Shown: positions 19,527 through 28,463, counted from the first letter of the stretch. The stretch is 37,023 nt of DNA from an uncultured Gammaproteobacteria bacterium (GCA_937896195.1 CALBNC010000067.1:1-37023), one strand, 5' to 3'. Notes: generated from the letters alone by a model not told the origin. A program made the numbers and translations.

Positions 19527-20996
19527 ATGATTAAATTTTTCTACCTTATTATTTTTCTTTATGCACCTGCTCAGGCCTTGCAAATCTTGGAGCCTGAAAG
19601 TGGCAATGAGGTGGTGGTTCAGCAGTTTAAAGTGCTTGATGAATCTAGCCAGTTATCAAATAATCTATTATTAACGAAGCTAGAAAAATTTGCCAAAAGT
19701 GGTGATGTTAGGGCGCAATTTAGTCTGGCTAATATTTATCACAATGGCATCGGCATCAAGACTGATGAAAAACTTGCGTTCTATTGGTATACGCAAGTCG
19801 CAGAACAAGGTTATGCAAGTGCACAGTTTAATATTGCAAATGGCTATTATCATGGTATTGGTACTACCCAAGATTTAACAAAAGCCCAAATTTGGTACGA
19901 GAAAGCCGCCGAACAAGATTTTGTTAATGCGCAATATAATTTAGCCGTTATGTATCGTCGTGGCGAAGGCACTGAAGCTGATAACGAGCTTGCTTTTTAT
20001 TGGTATGAAAGAGCTGCACAATTAGGCTATGGGGTTGCACAATTAACATTGGCTAAATTATATGAAGAAGGTGTAGGCACTGAGCAAGATGACAGCTTAG
20101 CCCAAGTCTGGTATTTGAAAGCTGCCAATCAATATGACCCTGAAGCACAATTTCATTTGGCTGATTTTTATCATAAGCGTAGTCATTATGCGCAAGCGGT
20201 TTATTACTATCGTCAAGCGTCAGACCAAGGTTATGTTAATGCGCAATATGCTTTAGCCATGAATTTAATCTCAGGCACTGGCGTTATTAAGGATGAAATC
20301 CAGGCACAACAATTATTATTAGAAGCTTCTCAAGCAGGACATGCGAAAGCTCAATTACAACTTGGTCAACTGTTTTTAGCGAATGATCAAATTATTAAAG
20401 CAGAAAAATGGCTAACTAAGGCTAGTGCTCAGCAAGAGAGTACGGCAACCATTTTGCTAGAATACTTAGCAACTTTAGAGCAGTCTAAGCGCGATGATTT
20501 AGTGTTAGAAAAGCCAAAAACCGAAGTACCAAGTGTTGAGAGTGTCCAAATAGACTCAGCACCTACTCCTGTCGTTATTTCTGATAATGTATTAAGAGAG
20601 TTAGCTATTCAGCCAGCCCCGAGTTTGTCAATCATTATTCCCAATCAACAACAGATCTTAGATTCGTTAAATAGCAACGTAGATGCTATGAATAACGTGG
20701 AGAAATTAGTTGTTAGTGCACAACAAGGCAACCCGATTGCTCAGTATAACTTAAGCATACTTTATAGTATTGGTGAGCTGGTGGCTAAGGATGAGCGCAG
20801 GGCATTTTTACTCATGCAGCAGTCTGCCAATCAAAACATTACCCGCTCTCAAAATTCTTTAGCAATGATGTATGTCAATGGTATCGGGGTTACTCCAGAT
20901 TATCAAAAGGCTTATTATTGGGCTAGCGTATCAGCGCGAAAAGGAAATACCGAGGGTAAGAAAATTTTGACATATCTGGTTGGAGGGTCTTTATAA
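19527..20996 (+). CDS. exported Sel1-repeat protein
   Basis: A 489-aa protein with a short N-terminal signal peptide (MIKFFYLIIFLYAPAQA, probable cleavage after residue 17). From about residue 55 to 300 there are roughly seven Sel1-like (TPR-related) helical repeats, with the recurring pattern A-xx-YxxGxG...A-xxWYxxAAxQG. After a linker of about 100 residues rich in Pro, Val and Glu, two more repeats follow (about 395-480). Such proteins are scaffolds for protein contacts, often in the envelope. The fifth repeat lacks the usual glycine loop. It starts 15 nt after epmA. No specific role can be assigned. Confidence 0.85.
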   Translation: MIKFFYLIIFLYAPAQALQILEPESGNEVVVQQFKVLDESSQLSNNLLLTKLEKFAKSGDVRAQFSLANIYHNGIGIKTDEKLAFYWYTQVAEQGYASAQFNIANGYYHGIGTTQDLTKAQIWYEKAAEQDFVNAQYNLAVMYRRGEGTEADNELAFYWYERAAQLGYGVAQLTLAKLYEEGVGTEQDDSLAQVWYLKAANQYDPEAQFHLADFYHKRSHYAQAVYYYRQASDQGYVNAQYALAMNLISGTGVIKDEIQAQQLLLEASQAGHAKAQLQLGQLFLANDQIIKAEKWLTKASAQQESTATILLEYLATLEQSKRDDLVLEKPKTEVPSVESVQIDSAPTPVVISDNVLRELAIQPAPSLSIIIPNQQQILDSLNSNVDAMNNVEKLVVSAQQGNPIAQYNLSILYSIGELVAKDERRAFLLMQQSANQNITRSQNSLAMMYVNGIGVTPDYQKAYYWASVSARKGNTEGKKILTYLVGGSL

Positions 20997-21000
20997 AGTT

Positions 21001-21450
21001 ATGCCAGATACGGAATTAAAATTTTGGGAAACACACAGTTTGGATGAGATGAGTCGCACACAGTGGGAGTCCCTATGTGATAGCTGTGGGCGTTGTTGTT
21101 TGCATAAGCTTGAAGACGAAGACTCGGGTGATATTTATTTCACGGATGTGGTTTGCCATTACATGGATGAAGAAACTTGCCAATGCCCGCATTATGATAA
21201 TCGACAAAAATTTGTACCTGATTGCTTAACCATTTACCCAGATTGGGGTGAAAAGTTTAACTGGTTGCCAAATACTTGTGCTTACCGTTTATTGCATGAA
21301 GGAAAGCCTTTATTTGATTGGCATCCTCTGATTAGTAAAGATCCTCAGTCGGTTCATTTAGCAGGAATTTCAGTTCGCGGTCGAACATTTTCAGATGATA
21401 AAATTGACGAAGATGAAATGGAACTACATATAGTGGACTGGGTGAAATGA
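21001..21450 (+). CDS. YcgN-type cysteine-cluster protein (UPF0260)
   Basis: A 149-aa protein of the UPF0260/YcgN family, of unknown function. It is recognisable by FWETHSLDEMSRTQWESLCD, CGRCCLHKLEDEDSGDIYF, CQCPHY, PDCLTIYPD and LPNTCAYRLL. The spaced cysteines suggest binding of iron or zinc. ATG 21001 matches the family N-terminus; GGAGGG ends 13 nt upstream, a long spacing, and an in-frame TTG at 20980 is less likely because it overlaps the previous gene. It lies 4 nt after the Sel1 gene and overlaps the next gene by 4 nt. Confidence 0.88.
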   Translation: MPDTELKFWETHSLDEMSRTQWESLCDSCGRCCLHKLEDEDSGDIYFTDVVCHYMDEETCQCPHYDNRQKFVPDCLTIYPDWGEKFNWLPNTCAYRLLHEGKPLFDWHPLISKDPQSVHLAGISVRGRTFSDDKIDEDEMELHIVDWVK

Positions 21451-21869
21451 TAAAAAAAATAATGGTTTTATTGTTGGTAGTTTGGGCGCAGTCAGTGATG
21501 GCTTTATGGCCGCATAAAAATATTTCCCAGGCTGTTTTTTCCACCTCTATCGTCGACAGACAGCCTGCTAAGATAATCACTGAAGCGGATGATTCTTTAG
21601 GTAAAATCTATTTCTTTACCAATATTCGACATCTGGCTGGTGACAAGATCAGGCATCGCTGGATTTATAAGGGTAAAGTTAAGGCTGAAATTAGCTTTGA
21701 TATTAAAGGCGATCGTTGGCGTGTTTGGTCAAGTAAAAATATTTGGCACACGTGGACAGGTCAGTGGCGTGTCGAAGTGGTTAATCAAAACCATGAAATA
21801 CTCCTGGTAAAAATAATTAATTTTGAAAAAAATACAGCTCATGAGGGCGCAAGGAAGAACAATGGATAA
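21447..21869 (+). CDS. DUF2914-like exported protein
   Basis: A 140-aa protein with a signal peptide (hydrophobic residues 5-19, probable cleavage after VMA at 19). The body with [17 protein letters not shown] and [21 protein letters not shown] resembles the DUF2914 domain, a small beta-rich periplasmic or surface domain without known function. It overlaps the YcgN-type gene by 4 nt and argG by 8 nt. The family call is by pattern memory, not by a search. Confidence 0.75.
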   Translation: MIKKIMVLLLVVWAQSVMALWPHKNISQAVFSTSIVDRQPAKIITEADDSLGKIYFFTNIRHLAGDKIRHRWIYKGKVKAEISFDIKGDRWRVWSSKNIWHTWTGQWRVEVVNQNHEILLVKIINFEKNTAHEGARKNNG

Positions 21870-23058
21870 AGTAGTACTAGCCTATTCAGGCGGATTAGAT
21901 ACAAGCATTATTGTTAAATGGTTGCAAGACACTTACCAATGTGAAGTGGTCACTTTTACTGCTGATATTGGGCAGGGTGAAGAAGTTGAGCCAGCTCGCG
22001 CTAAAGCCAAAGCTTCAGGCGTTAAAGAAATCTATATTGAAGATTTACGCGAAGAGTTTGCCCGTGATTTCGTCTTCCCTATGTTTAGAGCGAATGCTAT
22101 TTATGAAGGTGAATATTTACTTGGCACCTCTATTGCCCGTCCTTTAATCTCTAAGCGCTTGGTTGAAATTGCCAAAGAAGTGGGCGCAGATGCTATTTCA
22201 CATGGCGCTACAGGCAAGGGTAACGACCAAGTCCGTTTTGAATTAAACGCTTATGCACTAGATGCAGATATTCAAATCATCGCACCATGGCGTGAGTGGG
22301 ATTTATCATCTCGTGAATCGTTAATGAATTATGCTGAAAGTCATGGTATTGAAATTGATTATCAAAAGCAAGACAAAAAGTCTCCATATTCAATGGACGC
22401 AAACCTACTACATATCTCTTATGAAGGCGATATCTTAGAAGACCCTTGGGCTGAGCCAGAAGAAGACATGTGGCGTTGGACAGTGTCCCCAGAAAATGCA
22501 CCAGATAAAGCAGAATATATTGAACTTACTTACAAACGAGGTGATATTGTCGCCATTGATAACCAAGCCATGAGTCCAGCGACCGTGATGGAAGTTTTGA
22601 ATGAGCGTGCTGGCGCACACGGCATTGGCCGTGATGATATTGTTGAAAACCGTTTTGTCGGCATGAAATCACGCGGCTGTTACGAAACGCCCGCTGGTAC
22701 AGTCATGCTTAAAGCGCATCGCGCCATGGAAAGCCTTACATTGGATCGTGCAGCAGCACACCTTAAGGATGAGCTTATGCCAAGATATGCCGAGATGATT
22801 TATAACGGCTTTTGGTTTGCACCTGAGCGTGAAATGCTGCAAGCAGCGATTGATCAAACCCAAGAAAGCGTTAATGGTACAGTTCGTTTAAAACTTTACA
22901 AAGGCGGTATTGCGGTCGTTGGACGCAAGTCTGATGATTCACTCTTTAGTGAAAAGATTGCAACCTTTGAAGATGATGGTGGTGCGTATGATCAGAAAGA
23001 TGCGGCAGGTTTTATCAAACTTACCGCACTTCGCTTACGCCTAAAGGCTTTAAAGTAA
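21862..23058 (+). CDS. argG: argininosuccinate synthase
   Basis: Joins citrulline and aspartate with ATP in arginine synthesis. The 398-aa length is standard. The N-terminal PP-loop is AYSGGLDTS (7-15). Other family segments are [13 protein letters not shown] and [17 protein letters not shown] 21862 is chosen because AAGGAAG lies 4 nt upstream and the PP-loop position then agrees with the family; the frame remains open further upstream. It ends the epmA-to-argG run. Confidence 0.97.
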   Translation: MDKVVLAYSGGLDTSIIVKWLQDTYQCEVVTFTADIGQGEEVEPARAKAKASGVKEIYIEDLREEFARDFVFPMFRANAIYEGEYLLGTSIARPLISKRLVEIAKEVGADAISHGATGKGNDQVRFELNAYALDADIQIIAPWREWDLSSRESLMNYAESHGIEIDYQKQDKKSPYSMDANLLHISYEGDILEDPWAEPEEDMWRWTVSPENAPDKAEYIELTYKRGDIVAIDNQAMSPATVMEVLNERAGAHGIGRDDIVENRFVGMKSRGCYETPAGTVMLKAHRAMESLTLDRAAAHLKDELMPRYAEMIYNGFWFAPEREMLQAAIDQTQESVNGTVRLKLYKGGIAVVGRKSDDSLFSEKIATFEDDGGAYDQKDAAGFIKLTALRLRLKALK

Positions 23059-23331
23059 GAAGCAGTAAGCTATTCTTAAAATTTCCGAAATTTTTATTAT
23101 CAGCTTTAGGTTTGATTATTTTTAAGGTTTTATTGGCATAAAACTGCTAATTTTTGATAGATTTTTAGCTGTTATTAGGGTATTTTTGTCTTAAAAAAAC
23201 ATTTTAAGGCTTTTAAGAGGTGATTACATCTATAAAAACCTATTTTATATATAAATATGTTGCTGAATATTGGCCATATTCATTATTTTCTAAATTTTTC
23301 ATTGTTTTTTTAGATAAAAAACAGAGGTGTT
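23059..23331. other. AT-rich intergenic region between argG and the FAH-family gene
   Basis: These 273 nt contain no convincing gene. AAAATTT/AAATTTT (23078-23094) forms a small hairpin followed by one further T, and CTTAAAA/TTTTAAG (23190-23208) forms another with a 5-nt loop. Either could end argG transcription weakly. GAGGTG at 23324-23329 may serve as the ribosome-binding site of the next gene, but its spacing is tight. Confidence 0.5.
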
Positions 23332-23943
23332 ATGAATACCATATATATTAATAAAAAGACCATCGCCCCTTCAAAGATTGTTTGCGTGGGTAGAAATTAT
23401 TATGAGCATATTAGCGAACTAAACAATGAAATTCCAGATCAAATGGTGGTGTTTTCTAAGCCCAATTCAGCCATTAGCAATAAGCTTAATTCATACCACC
23501 AAGAGTCTATTCATTACGAAGGGGAGTTGGCATTTGTCTTTGAAAATGGTCGATTTTCAGCAGTCGGTTTTGGTTTTGATCTAACTAAAAGAGGGCTTCA
23601 ATCCCAGCTCAAGGACAAATCACTACCTTGGGAGCGTGCCAAGTCTTTTGATGGATCGGCAGTATTTAGTTCGTTCATTCCTATAAAAGATATTGATCCA
23701 ACTTTGTCATTTACATTGAGTATTAATGGCATGATTGTTCAGCAGGGAAATCTAGAGCTGATGATCCATTCTCCTGAAAACATATTAAAAGAAATTCAAA
23801 CTTTTATGAGTTTAGATGATGGAGATATAGTGATGACAGGCACACCAAAAGGTGTTGGCATATTAAAGCCTGGAGATATTTATCAGTCCTTGATAAGAAA
23901 TGGCCAAGAGATTTTGTTAGAGCAACAGTGGACTGTACGATAG
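23332..23943 (+). CDS. fumarylacetoacetate hydrolase family protein
   Basis: A 203-aa single-domain member of the FAH family, which hydrolyses or decarboxylates acyl-pyruvate-type compounds using a divalent metal. Recognisable parts are ICVGRNYYEH at the N-terminus (read IVCVGRNYYEH, 17-27), KPNSAI, the metal-ligand stretch HYEGELAFVF (about 63-72), and MTGTPKGVG near the C-terminus. The short form resembles YcgM/acylpyruvase-type proteins, and oxaloacetate tautomerase activity is known for some relatives. Stands alone between an AT-rich gap and the rubrerythrin gene. Confidence 0.88.
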   Translation: MNTIYINKKTIAPSKIVCVGRNYYEHISELNNEIPDQMVVFSKPNSAISNKLNSYHQESIHYEGELAFVFENGRFSAVGFGFDLTKRGLQSQLKDKSLPWERAKSFDGSAVFSSFIPIKDIDPTLSFTLSINGMIVQQGNLELMIHSPENILKEIQTFMSLDDGDIVMTGTPKGVGILKPGDIYQSLIRNGQEILLEQQWTVR

Positions 23944-24025
23944 TAAATAAAAAAAATATGAAGCTCAATATAAGTCCTTGTACGGGGTTATAATTTTGTC
24001 TGATTTTTAATCAACAATTAATTAC

Positions 24026-24604
24026 ATGACTCAAAGCATTAAAGGCACTCAAACTGAGAAAAATTTACTCATTGCTTTTTCAGGTGAATCGCAAGCGCGC
24101 AATCGATATACTTTTTTTGCCAGCAAAGCAAAGAAAGAAGGGTTAATGCAAATTTCTGAAATATTTTTAGAAACTGCTAATCAAGAAAAAGAACATGCAG
24201 AACAGTTTTTTAAATATTTAGAAGGCGGCGATCTAGAAATTACCTCTTCATTTTCTGCCGGTGTTATCGGTACCACTTTTGATAATCTATTATCCGCTGC
24301 ACAAGGCGAAGAGTACGAATGGTCAGTGATGTATCCAGCATTTGCAAAAATGGCTAAAGAGGAGGGATTTGACGACATTGCACAAACGTTTGAGTCGATT
24401 ATCATTGCTGAAAAACAACATGATCGTCGTTATAAGGCTTTGGCTAAAAATATTGAAGAAGGTCGGGTGTTTAAACGCAATGACACAGTCACATGGCGTT
24501 GTCGAAATTGTGGATACTTACATGAAGCAAAACAAGCGCCAAGCATTTGCCCAGCTTGCAAACACCCTCAAGCATATTTTGAACTCTTAGGTGAGAATTA
24601 CTAG
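24026..24604 (+). CDS. rubrerythrin
   Basis: Non-haem diiron peroxidase that reduces hydrogen peroxide in the cytoplasm. The 192-aa protein has an N-terminal ferritin-like four-helix bundle with the iron ligands Glu21 and the EKEH motif (54-57) in the first half and AEKQHDRRY (128-136) in the second. A C-terminal rubredoxin domain has Cys159, 162, 175 and 178. A perfect TATAAT (23989-23994) lies 31 nt upstream without a good -35 box. Rubrerythrin suits a microaerobic life style. It ends at a bidirectional terminator. Confidence 0.96.
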   Translation: MTQSIKGTQTEKNLLIAFSGESQARNRYTFFASKAKKEGLMQISEIFLETANQEKEHAEQFFKYLEGGDLEITSSFSAGVIGTTFDNLLSAAQGEEYEWSVMYPAFAKMAKEEGFDDIAQTFESIIIAEKQHDRRYKALAKNIEEGRVFKRNDTVTWRCRNCGYLHEAKQAPSICPACKHPQAYFELLGENY

Positions 24605-24625
24605 ATTGATTTTAGTGAGCACATA

Positions 24626-24655
24626 AAAAAAGCCCGATAATAATCGGGCTTTTTT
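24626..24655. terminator. bidirectional terminator between rubrerythrin and tRNA-Cys
   Basis: GCCCGAT (24632-24638) pairs with ATCGGGC (24643-24649) over loop AATA, flanked by A-run and T-run on both sides. It can stop rubrerythrin transcription on the plus strand and the tRNA transcript on the minus strand. Confidence 0.9.
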
Positions 24656-24660
24656 GTATA

Positions 24661-24734
24661 TGGAGGCCGGAACCAGAGTCGAACTGGTCTAGATGGATTT
24701 GCAATCCACTGCATAACCGCTTTGCTATCCGGCC
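24661..24734 (-). tRNA. tRNA-Cys (GCA)
   Basis: On the minus strand the acceptor arm GGCCGGA...TCCGGCC closes, discriminator U and an encoded CCA follow, and the T-loop GTTCGACTC is present. The anticodon GCA is at 24702-24700. It follows tRNA-Gly, as in the E. coli glyW-cysT arrangement downstream of pgsA. Confidence 0.96.
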
Positions 24735-24761
24735 AAGGTATAAGTGCAAAGAGCTATATAT

Positions 24762-24790
24762 AAAAAAGACCTGATAAACAGGTCTTTTTT
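24762..24790. terminator. hairpin between tRNA-Gly and tRNA-Cys
   Basis: AAAAAAGACCTG (24762-24773) pairs with CAGGTCTTTTTT (24779-24790) over a 5-nt loop. It has the shape of a bidirectional intrinsic terminator but lies between two tRNAs that are usually cotranscribed. Confidence 0.75.
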
Positions 24791-24796
24791 AGAATC

Positions 24797-24872
24797 TGGA
24801 GCGGGAAACGAGATTCGAACTCGCGACATTCACGTTGGCAACGTGATGCTCTACCAGCTGAGCTATTCCCGC
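24797..24872 (-). tRNA. tRNA-Gly (GCC)
   Basis: On the minus strand the acceptor arm GCGGGAA...TTCCCGC pairs, then discriminator U and encoded CCA follow. The D-arm AGCTCAGCTGGTAGAGC and T-loop GTTCGAATC are normal. The anticodon loop TTGCCAA gives GCC. It lies just downstream of pgsA. Confidence 0.97.
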
Positions 24873-24926
24873 AATAGAAAGGGGAATTATAGTGTTTTTT
24901 TCAAAATAGTCAAGGCAGATTCGACT

Positions 24927-25511
24927 TTAATTGTCAAAAGTCTTAACTCCTTCTCTTAAATAAATAAATCCAGACCAAAGAGTTAAAAGTGTCGCAGCCA
25001 TAAGTAGTACTACACCAATTTCAAAACTAGGCAGTCCGAAGAATGGTTGCTGATAAAGTAAGAACAAAATGGCAAAAATTTGCACAAAGGTTTTGACTTT
25101 ACCAATAGAAGAAACATTTACGCTAGATCTTTGCCCAATAGTACCCATCCATTCTCTTAATGCAGAGACTAAAATTTCACGAGAGATGATAATCAGCGCT
25201 GCCACGCTAATATACCAATGCGTATTTGAGGGATAGAAATCAACTAACATAACAAGGGCCACAGATACAATAAGTTTATCGGCAACGGGATCTAAAAAAG
25301 CGCCTAGTTGAGAAGTCATATTGAGCCTTCTAGCAAGATAGCCATCTAAGTAATCAGTGCTACTGATAAAGGCATAGGCGCCTGTTAAGCTAAAATTAAT
25401 CCAAGTAAAGATTGGTGTATGTGTATAGGCAGGTTGGAAATAATAAAGAGCGACAAAAACTGGAATTAAGAAAATTCTAGAAAGTGTGATTATATTTGGG
25501 ATTGTCATCAT
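24927..25511 (-). CDS. pgsA: CDP-diacylglycerol--glycerol-3-phosphate 3-phosphatidyltransferase
   Basis: Makes phosphatidylglycerol phosphate, the first step to phosphatidylglycerol and cardiolipin, at the inner membrane. The 194-aa protein has several transmembrane helices and the complete CDP-alcohol phosphotransferase motif: Asp56, Gly57, Ala60, Arg61, Gly70, Asp74 and Asp78. The N-terminus MMTIPNIITLSRI has two adjacent ATGs; either may be used. It lies between tRNA-Arg and tRNA-Gly, and the pgsA-tRNA-Gly-tRNA-Cys order is also found in E. coli. uvrC, its usual upstream partner, is absent. Confidence 0.96.
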   Translation of the reverse strand: MMTIPNIITLSRIFLIPVFVALYYFQPAYTHTPIFTWINFSLTGAYAFISSTDYLDGYLARRLNMTSQLGAFLDPVADKLIVSVALVMLVDFYPSNTHWYISVAALIIISREILVSALREWMGTIGQRSSVNVSSIGKVKTFVQIFAILFLLYQQPFFGLPSFEIGVVLLMAATLLTLWSGFIYLREGVKTFDN

Positions 25512-25564
25512 AGGTGTATTCTATCAGAAGCTGTTTATGCAGAATAATCTCGATGGAAATTTGA

Positions 25565-25641
25565 TGGTGGGCCCGACTGGAGTCGAACCAGTAACCGCTC
25601 GGTTCGTAGCCGAGTACTCTATCCAATTGAGCCACGGGCCC
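25565..25641 (-). tRNA. tRNA-Arg (ACG)
   Basis: On the minus strand GGGCCCG pairs with CGGGCCC, followed by discriminator A and encoded CCA. The D-arm GGCTCAATTGGATAGAG and T-loop GTTCGACTC are present, and the anticodon loop CTACGAA gives ACG (inosine after editing). It lies between murF and pgsA on the same strand. Confidence 0.97.
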
Positions 25642-25694
25642 ATCAAGCCGGTAATTATCGCTAGGTTTTGGCAAAAGGTCAAGTTAAAAATGGT

Positions 25695-26984
25695 TTATTT
25701 TTGTAAAAGTTTAACCAGTTTGTCTAGTTGTACTATTCTAGAGCCTTTGATGAGTAAAGTTGCACCCTGATGATGTTGCAAGATGTGTTCAGCTAACGCT
25801 GTTTGGCTAGCAAAATGCTGTGCTTGATAATGCTTGGCTAATGGTCCAAATGTGTAAAAATTTGGGCTAATCTGCTGCGCTTGCAGGCCAATTTTTTGGT
25901 GTAGAGCAATAGTCTGCGTACCTAGCTCTGCCATATCACCCAGAACAATAACTAATTCGCCCGAAAATGTTTTCAAGGTTTCTAATGCAGCTGTTATTGA
26001 ACTTGGACTAGCGTTATAGCTATCATCAATCAAGGTGAATTGGTCGGTATGAATAATATTTAAACGTCCATTTTCCGGCGTGGTGGACTCTAGTCCAGAT
26101 TTAATGGTTTTAAGGTTAATGCCCAGAGCATAGGCACAAGCACTTGCAGCTAGTGCATTGTCGATATTATGCGTGCCAATAAGTTTTAAATTAATTTGAA
26201 TTTGTTGTTGGTGAATGTTTAACGTAAATCTAGATTTTTTAACATCACTAGCAAACACATTACCTATTTTTGAGTTATTCAAATTTTGAACTGAGGCAGG
26301 TGTAAAGCTAATATCACCTTTGAATTGTGTTTGTGTATTAACAATATTTTTAGAATTTTTTGAGTAAATTTCGCCTTTGGCTTTAATCAAATTAGCCTTA
26401 CTGCCAAATTCACCAATATGGGCGTCACCCGTGTTGGTAATCACAGCAACATCAGGCTTGACAATACACCTTAGATGTTCAATTTCACCTATATGATTAG
26501 CACCCATTTCGATCACGGCGTATTGGTGATGAGGCTTGAGTTTTAAGAGTGTCATCGGTACGCCTAAATGATTATTTAGATTACCCTGGGTTTTAAGTGT
26601 GGGTGCAGATAAATTTAAAATATTGGCAAGCAGATTTTTTGTGGTGGTTTTGCCGTTACTACCTGTAATTCCAACTATTTTTGGCTGGATGTTTTTCAAG
26701 TGATATTGGGCAATATCACTGAGTGCTTTTTGCGTATCTTTAACCAGTAAAACAGGTAAATTACTGACTATATTTTGACTAGCAATAATAGCCACAGCAC
26801 CCATTTCTTCAGCTTTATTTATGTAATGATGTGCATCAAAATTTTCACCAATCAGTGCAAGAAAAATACCGCCATCCATGCGTTGACGCGTGTCGGTGTA
26901 AATATCTTCAAAAGCAATATCTTGAATATTGCTTGGATCAAGTTGTAGAACTTCGGCGAGTATTTTCGTGGATGATTTAAGCAT
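25695..26984 (-). CDS. murF: UDP-N-acetylmuramoyl-tripeptide--D-alanyl-D-alanine ligase
   Basis: Adds D-Ala-D-Ala to the UDP-MurNAc tripeptide, the last cytoplasmic peptide step of peptidoglycan synthesis. From ATG 26984 the protein has 429 residues; a TTG at 26993 would add three and neither has a clear ribosome-binding site. The Mur-ligase ATP loop is GITGSNGKTTTKN (about 105-117), and AVIEMGANHIGEIEHL and DDSYNASPSS are MurF hallmarks. It overlaps the murE end by 8 nt. mraY, which follows murF in most gammaproteobacteria, is missing here. Confidence 0.96.
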   Translation of the reverse strand: MLKSSTKILAEVLQLDPSNIQDIAFEDIYTDTRQRMDGGIFLALIGENFDAHHYINKAEEMGAVAIIASQNIVSNLPVLLVKDTQKALSDIAQYHLKNIQPKIVGITGSNGKTTTKNLLANILNLSAPTLKTQGNLNNHLGVPMTLLKLKPHHQYAVIEMGANHIGEIEHLRCIVKPDVAVITNTGDAHIGEFGSKANLIKAKGEIYSKNSKNIVNTQTQFKGDISFTPASVQNLNNSKIGNVFASDVKKSRFTLNIHQQQIQINLKLIGTHNIDNALAASACAYALGINLKTIKSGLESTTPENGRLNIIHTDQFTLIDDSYNASPSSITAALETLKTFSGELVIVLGDMAELGTQTIALHQKIGLQAQQISPNFYTFGPLAKHYQAQHFASQTALAEHILQHHQGATLLIKGSRIVQLDKLVKLLQK

Positions 26985-28359
26985 TATTAGCAATGTCTAT
27001 ATCATTCATTGCAATGGTTTTATCTTGGTAATATTGTTCAGATTCATGGCCTTTTCCAGCGATGAGCAAGCATTCATTTTCTTTAAGTGTGGTAATGCCA
27101 GTTTCAATGGCTAATATTCTATCTTGAATAATATCCACCTCATAGCTATCATCAATACCATTGAGAATGTCATGGATGATACTAAGTGGGTCTTCTGAGC
27201 GTGGGTTGTCATCCGTTAGGATAATCGTACTGGCTAATTTAGAAGCGATCTTACCCATTAAAGCGCGTTTTGTTTGGTCTCGATCCCCACCACAACCAAA
27301 TATAACTCGAATATTATGCTCTGGGTAATGTGTTTGCAAAGTGGTAATGGCCTTTTCTATGGCATCAGGTGTGTGCGCATAATCTACCCAGGCAAAGTGA
27401 TTGTTAATTTTGTGCATGCGACCCATTGGCGGGCTTAGCTTGTCCAATAATGGAATGATTTGTGCACTGCTAAAGTTGCGTGCTTTTAATGCTTGATAGG
27501 TGGCCAAAATATTCATCAGGTTAAACTCACCTAAGAATGGCACTTCAAATACAAAGCCATCAAGTTGAGCAATGAAGCCATACTCAGTGGTTTTAATGTC
27601 ATTAAAATCATTAAGAGAATAATTAAACTGTGGTTTTTCGCCAGCGGCGTGGCTAAACTCTACATAACTCGGATCGTCAGAATTTAGAATCACACTGTTG
27701 AGAGTATCGAGTTGAAAAAGCTTTAACTTTTCAGTTTTGTATTGCGCGAGTGATAAATGATAATCAAGATGATCTTGTGTGAAGTTGGTTAACACTGCTT
27801 GGGTAATATTAAGACCAGCAATGCGATTTTGAGCTAAAGCATGTGACGAAACCTCTAATGCAACGACTTTGATATTTTTTTGATAATATTCATCTAAAGC
27901 GCGATATAGCGTGATTATATCCGGCGTAGTTTGTTTAGATGTTTGTGAATTATTAGTAATACCTAGTGTTCCAATTAAGCCACTTTTTTCACCTAATTGA
28001 TTAAGTGTTTGCGAGATAAAGTGAGCCACTGAGGTTTTGCCATTAGTACCAGTTACACCGATTATTTCTACGTCACAAGCGCTTGAGTAAAAAGTTTTTG
28101 CAAGGCTAGGTAGGTGCTTTGACAGATTATCTATTCGAATAGTAGGAACACTACAAACCGTTTCTTTTGAATCTATCAGTACGGCGACACAACCTCTTTC
28201 AATTGCTTGATCGATATAGTCTATACCATGGCTATTTTCACCTTGTAAAGCGATAAAAACGTCCCCAGGTTGAATTTTGTGTGAGTTTAGACATAAGCCT
28301 TCCACGGTTAAATCAAATTCAGTGGCAGCGATGTTTTGGAGTAGTTGGTTAATTTTCAT
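26977..28359 (-). CDS. murE: UDP-N-acetylmuramoyl-L-alanyl-D-glutamate--2,6-diaminopimelate ligase
   Basis: Adds meso-diaminopimelate to UDP-MurNAc-dipeptide. The 460-aa protein has the Mur-ligase ATP loop GVTGTNGKTS (101-110) and DDNPR at 383-387, the motif that selects meso-diaminopimelate rather than lysine. Lys211 in YKTEKLKLF is the probable carbamylated lysine. It is shorter than E. coli MurE (495) but lacks no visible domain. It leads the minus-strand run murE-murF-tRNA-Arg-pgsA-tRNA-Gly-tRNA-Cys. ftsI, usual upstream gene in the division/cell-wall cluster, is replaced here by divergent soxB. Confidence 0.96.
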   Translation of the reverse strand: MKINQLLQNIAATEFDLTVEGLCLNSHKIQPGDVFIALQGENSHGIDYIDQAIERGCVAVLIDSKETVCSVPTIRIDNLSKHLPSLAKTFYSSACDVEIIGVTGTNGKTSVAHFISQTLNQLGEKSGLIGTLGITNNSQTSKQTTPDIITLYRALDEYYQKNIKVVALEVSSHALAQNRIAGLNITQAVLTNFTQDHLDYHLSLAQYKTEKLKLFQLDTLNSVILNSDDPSYVEFSHAAGEKPQFNYSLNDFNDIKTTEYGFIAQLDGFVFEVPFLGEFNLMNILATYQALKARNFSSAQIIPLLDKLSPPMGRMHKINNHFAWVDYAHTPDAIEKAITTLQTHYPEHNIRVIFGCGGDRDQTKRALMGKIASKLASTIILTDDNPRSEDPLSIIHDILNGIDDSYEVDIIQDRILAIETGITTLKENECLLIAGKGHESEQYYQDKTIAMNDIDIANNA

Positions 28360-28385
28360 GGCAATATTATAAGATTTTTTGCAAC

Positions 28386-28463
28386 TTATACTAAGATGAA
28401 TCGAAAATATACCAATATTTTTTTTAAAAAGCAGCTCAATTCTTTTTTTTGTTTTATACTAAG
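28386..28463. repeat. direct repeat TTATACTAAG in the murE/soxB intergenic region
   Basis: The 10-mer TTATACTAAG occurs at 28386-28395 and 28454-28463, 68 bp apart, and a partial inverted copy CTTAGT lies at 28525-28530. The 10-mers contain the -10-like TATACT. This could be a paired regulator site or two start signals; in AT-rich DNA a chance origin is possible. Confidence 0.35.

Noticed and set aside
23059-23331. Possible small RNA or insertion-sequence remnant in the argG-FAH gap
   Set aside because: Only weak AT hairpins are present; no terminal inverted repeats, target duplication or consensus promoter was found.
24744-24959. Open frame across tRNA-Gly encoding a peptide with EIRTRDIHVGNV
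   Set aside because: It is the antisense reading of the tRNA-Gly gene, a well-known false prediction.
25477-25770. Open frames on both strands across tRNA-Arg
   Set aside because: They read through the tRNA and its flanks and have no independent coding evidence.
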